A DNA stretch of 9,373 nt. Source: Parafilimonas sp. Its GTDB lineage: Bacteria > Bacteroidota > Bacteroidia > Chitinophagales > Chitinophagaceae. How positions within the stretch are numbered: the stretch's first letter is position 1; each line of letters begins with the position of its first letter. The position numbers and the translations under genes were made by a program. Location: the NCBI GenBank assembly GCA_025927795.1, contig JAICKT010000167.1:1-9373 (forward strand). Direction: 5' to 3'. Under the pieces are notes generated by a model, which saw only the letters and a program-made list of their open reading frames with translations, was not told the DNA's origin and did no database searches. This document shows, one piece after another, positions 7,970 to 9,373 of this stretch.

Positions 7970-8204
7970 TCATTGTAAAAAATACAAAACATTTGATTCC
8001 AAAATATTTACAATTTCGTAAAGCCGTTTAACGGTAAAATTTGTTTGTCCGAGCTCTATCTTACTATAAGCATTTTGAGAAATACCTAATTTTCCCGCAA
8101 CATAAGCCTGCATGTAGTTCATCATTTCCCATGCGTAAACGAATCTTATTCGTGATGCTATTAACAGTTGGGTGAACCTCTATTGCCGTAAAGTTGAACT
8201 TAAT
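7970..8204 (-). pseudogene. XRE-family helix-turn-helix regulator, broken by a +1 frameshift
   Basis: From 8125 down to the TGA at 7970-7972 the minus strand encodes a 51-residue reading frame. It contains QAYVAGKLGISQNAYSKIE, LGQTNFTVKRLYEIVNILE and a short end NVLYFLQ. This is a typical Bacteroidota XRE/Cro-type HTH: YVAGKLGI and SQNAYSKIE fit helices 2 and 3. Helix 1 lies in another frame just upstream (8128-8204), reading EVHPTVNSITNKIRLRM. Dropping one base from the GGG run at 8128-8130 joins them as NKIRLRM-E-MMNYMQAYV, the expected helix-1 order. No ATG, GTG or TTG start is visible for the upstream part, and a stop closes it at 8205-8207, so the start has probably decayed too. Alternatives are a sequencing error or a short protein starting at the ATG ATG at 8120-8125, which would lack helix 1. 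Confidence 0.75.
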
Positions 8205-8441
8205 TTAAAACATATCAGATGTAATTGATTGAAATATTTTTTGCTATTAAAATTCCATTTCTTCACGTTATAATATGACTATTATCGATAAAGAAACTGC
8301 GCACTAAAACTGAACATTAGCTGTATCAAAACCGAACACTTTATTTTTGTCTCATAAACTAAGGCATTGCTTTTCAACATGCTTTGCAATTGGTATATCT
8401 TTAAAGTAAATAAGATACTTTTAAAAAAATTAAATTAAAAC
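8205..8441. other. Intergenic region upstream of the ABC/TolC operon
   Basis: Together with the broken regulator and the mqnE upstream region, this makes a 563-bp stretch (7879-8441) without an intact long gene. Apart from the tandem repeat at 8301-8338, it is very AT-rich. Boxes resembling the -7 element are TATCTTTA (8396-8403) and TACTTTTA (8416-8423). Neither has the final G, and only the second has an upstream TTG (8390-8392) at a plausible though long spacing of 23 bp. No sigma-54 site, terminator hairpin or RNA gene is evident. Confidence 0.5.
8301..8338. repeat. Imperfect 16-bp tandem direct repeat at 22-bp pitch, possible operator
   Basis: GCACTAAAACTGAACA (8301-8316) and GTATCAAAACCGAACA (8323-8338) match at 12 of 16 positions, and all four differences are C/T transitions. 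The repeats start 22 bp apart, about two DNA helical turns, so a regulator dimer pair could bind the same face. The second copy has outer TGT/ACA symmetry (TGTATCAAAACCGAACA). They lie 104 bp upstream of the ABC ATPase start in the gap after the XRE remnant. Role as an operator is inference. Confidence 0.45.
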
Positions 8442-9107
8442 ATGATAAAACTGGAACATCTTTCTAAATGGATAAATATAGGAGGCGCCAAAACATTTCT
8501 GTTAAAAGATATTAATCTTACTATAAATGAAGGTGAATTTGTATCTGTAATGGGACCTTCCGGTTCAGGAAAATCTACCTTGCTTAATGTACTCGGAATG
8601 CTTGATGAATTTAATGAAGGCGAATATATTTTTATGGGCGAGCAGGTACATAAACTTAAAGAAAAAACAAGGTCGCAATTATACAAACAATATATAGGTT
8701 TTGTTTTCCAGGCTTATCATCTTATAGATGAGCTTACGGTGTATGAAAATATTGAAACGCCGCTTATATATAAAAATTTAAAAACAAGTGAGCGCAAAGC
8801 CATTGTTGCCGATATAATTGACCGCTTTAATATTGTTGGTAAAAAGGATTTATTTCCTACGCAATTATCAGGCGGGCAACAACAACTGGTAGGTATTGCA
8901 AGAGCGCTGGTTGCTAATCCAAGATTATTATTAGCAGATGAGCCAACAGGTAATCTAAATTCAAAACAAGGCGAGGAGATTATGGACATTTTTGCAAAAC
9001 TGAATAAAGAAGATGGCGTAACCATTGTTCAGGTTACACATTCAGAAAAAAATGCGGCTTATGGCTCGCACATTATTAATTTATTAGACGGAAGAATAGA
9101 ATCTTAA
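8442..9107 (+). CDS. ABC transporter ATP-binding protein, MacB/LolD type
   Basis: This 221-residue protein is a stand-alone nucleotide-binding subunit that would power an FtsX/MacB-like permease at the inner membrane. Walker A is GPSGSGKST (38-46, Lys44). The Q-loop is FVFQAYHLIDELTVYEN (Gln90), where the ELTVYEN segment is typical of the LolD/MacB group. The signature is LSGGQQQLVGIARAL (142-156), Walker B with catalytic Glu is LLLADE (162-167), the D-loop region is PTGNLNS and the switch His is His200 in VTHSEKNA. All catalytic elements are intact. The residue after LSGGQQQ is Leu149 instead of the usual Arg. A TolC-family gene follows 9 or 15 bp downstream, so this is the first gene of a probable tripartite export operon; permease and adaptor genes are not in the window. 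The substrate cannot be inferred. Confidence 0.96.
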   Translation: MIKLEHLSKWINIGGAKTFLLKDINLTINEGEFVSVMGPSGSGKSTLLNVLGMLDEFNEGEYIFMGEQVHKLKEKTRSQLYKQYIGFVFQAYHLIDELTVYENIETPLIYKNLKTSERKAIVADIIDRFNIVGKKDLFPTQLSGGQQQLVGIARALVANPRLLLADEPTGNLNSKQGEEIMDIFAKLNKEDGVTIVQVTHSEKNAAYGSHIINLLDGRIES

Positions 9108-9116
9108 TATAAACTG

Positions 9117-9373
9117 ATGATTATGTTTCGTAAAGTATTTTTAGGTTGTACATTTTTTTTATTACTGATTTTATCTGCACATGCGCAATCACCGGATACA
9201 TCTGCAACAAAATATACATTGCAGCAATGTATTCAGCTTGCATTAAAAAATAATCCCACAGTTCAGCACAGCCAGGTTGCATCTGAAACACAAAGAGCAA
9301 ATTTAACAGGCGCAAGAGGTAATATGCTGCCAACATTAAACGGCACAATAGATCATGGAATAAGCCAGGGAAG
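9117..9373 (+). CDS. TolC-family outer-membrane efflux protein, 5' part only
   Basis: The frame is open from ATG at 9117 to the window edge (85 codons), so about four-fifths of a normal protein of roughly 450 residues is missing. A Sec signal peptide (FRKVFLGCTFFLLLILSAHA) is cut before QSPD. The mature start YTLQQCIQLALKNNPTVQHS, followed by GARGNMLPTLNGTIDHG, is the classic N-terminal helix and turn of outer-membrane efflux proteins. The start could be 9117 (MIMFRK) or 9123 (MFRK); neither has a Shine-Dalgarno, and both give a usable signal peptide. It lies directly downstream of the ABC ATPase gene. It would form the outer-membrane channel for the exporter. Confidence 0.93.
   Translation, partial: MIMFRKVFLGCTFFLLLILSAHAQSPDTSATKYTLQQCIQLALKNNPTVQHSQVASETQRANLTGARGNMLPTLNGTIDHGISQG

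Noticed and set aside
8139..8153. Perfect small palindrome ACGAAT-CTT-ATTCGT
   Set aside because: It lies within the coding remnant of the XRE gene and is short; the similar CCGTTTAACGG at 8024-8034 is also in coding sequence.
8390..8410. Possible sigma-54 promoter (TTGGTATA resembles the -24 element)
   Set aside because: There is no GC at the required -12 position; the TTGCA at 8384-8388 likewise lacks a GG 12 bp upstream.
9121..9348. 75-codon minus-strand frame
   Set aside because: It is the antisense shadow of the TolC-family N-terminus.

Overview
The window looks like ordinary chromosomal DNA of a Bacteroidota species, most likely near Chitinophagaceae. The evidence is an AT-rich sequence with few Shine-Dalgarno sites, candidate TAnnTTTG (-7) promoter boxes, an AroQ with the QSNVEGEL variant and an MqnE with HIEPTNVC. 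A secreted GH3 glycosidase and several short secreted proteins add to this. No tRNA, rRNA, insertion sequence, CRISPR array or phage gene was seen.

Layout. From 1 to 3289 on the minus strand lies a two-gene carbohydrate module: a secreted GH3 glycoside hydrolase followed by a secreted alpha/beta-hydrolase esterase that runs off the left edge. A 236-bp divergent gap leads to a plus-strand FAD-dependent amine oxidase (3526-5094) with an apparent Tat-lipoprotein leader. It converges, 6 bp away, on a minus-strand DinB-like protein (5101-5604). Divergent from that is a small secreted, probably outer-membrane beta-barrel protein (5709-6251). Its stop codon overlaps the stop of aroQ (6248-6679, minus). 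aroQ lies 23 bp downstream of mqnE (6703-7878, minus), so a shikimate-pathway enzyme and a menaquinone (futalosine pathway) radical-SAM enzyme probably share a transcript. Chorismate links the two pathways.

From 7879 to 8441 there is no intact long gene. This stretch holds the remnant of an XRE-type helix-turn-helix regulator (minus strand, about 7970-8204) that is broken by a one-base frameshift. It also holds a 16-bp imperfect direct repeat at 22-bp pitch upstream of the next operon. The right end (8442 onward, plus strand) begins an export operon: a MacB/LolD-type ABC ATPase and then a TolC-family outer-membrane protein cut by the window edge. The permease and periplasmic adaptor are presumably further right.

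I do not see a clearly new biological system. The points most worth a second look are the broken regulator, the tandem repeat upstream of the ABC/TolC operon, the non-consensus ABC signature motif, the Tat-lipoprotein amine oxidase and the probably leaderless mqnE start.
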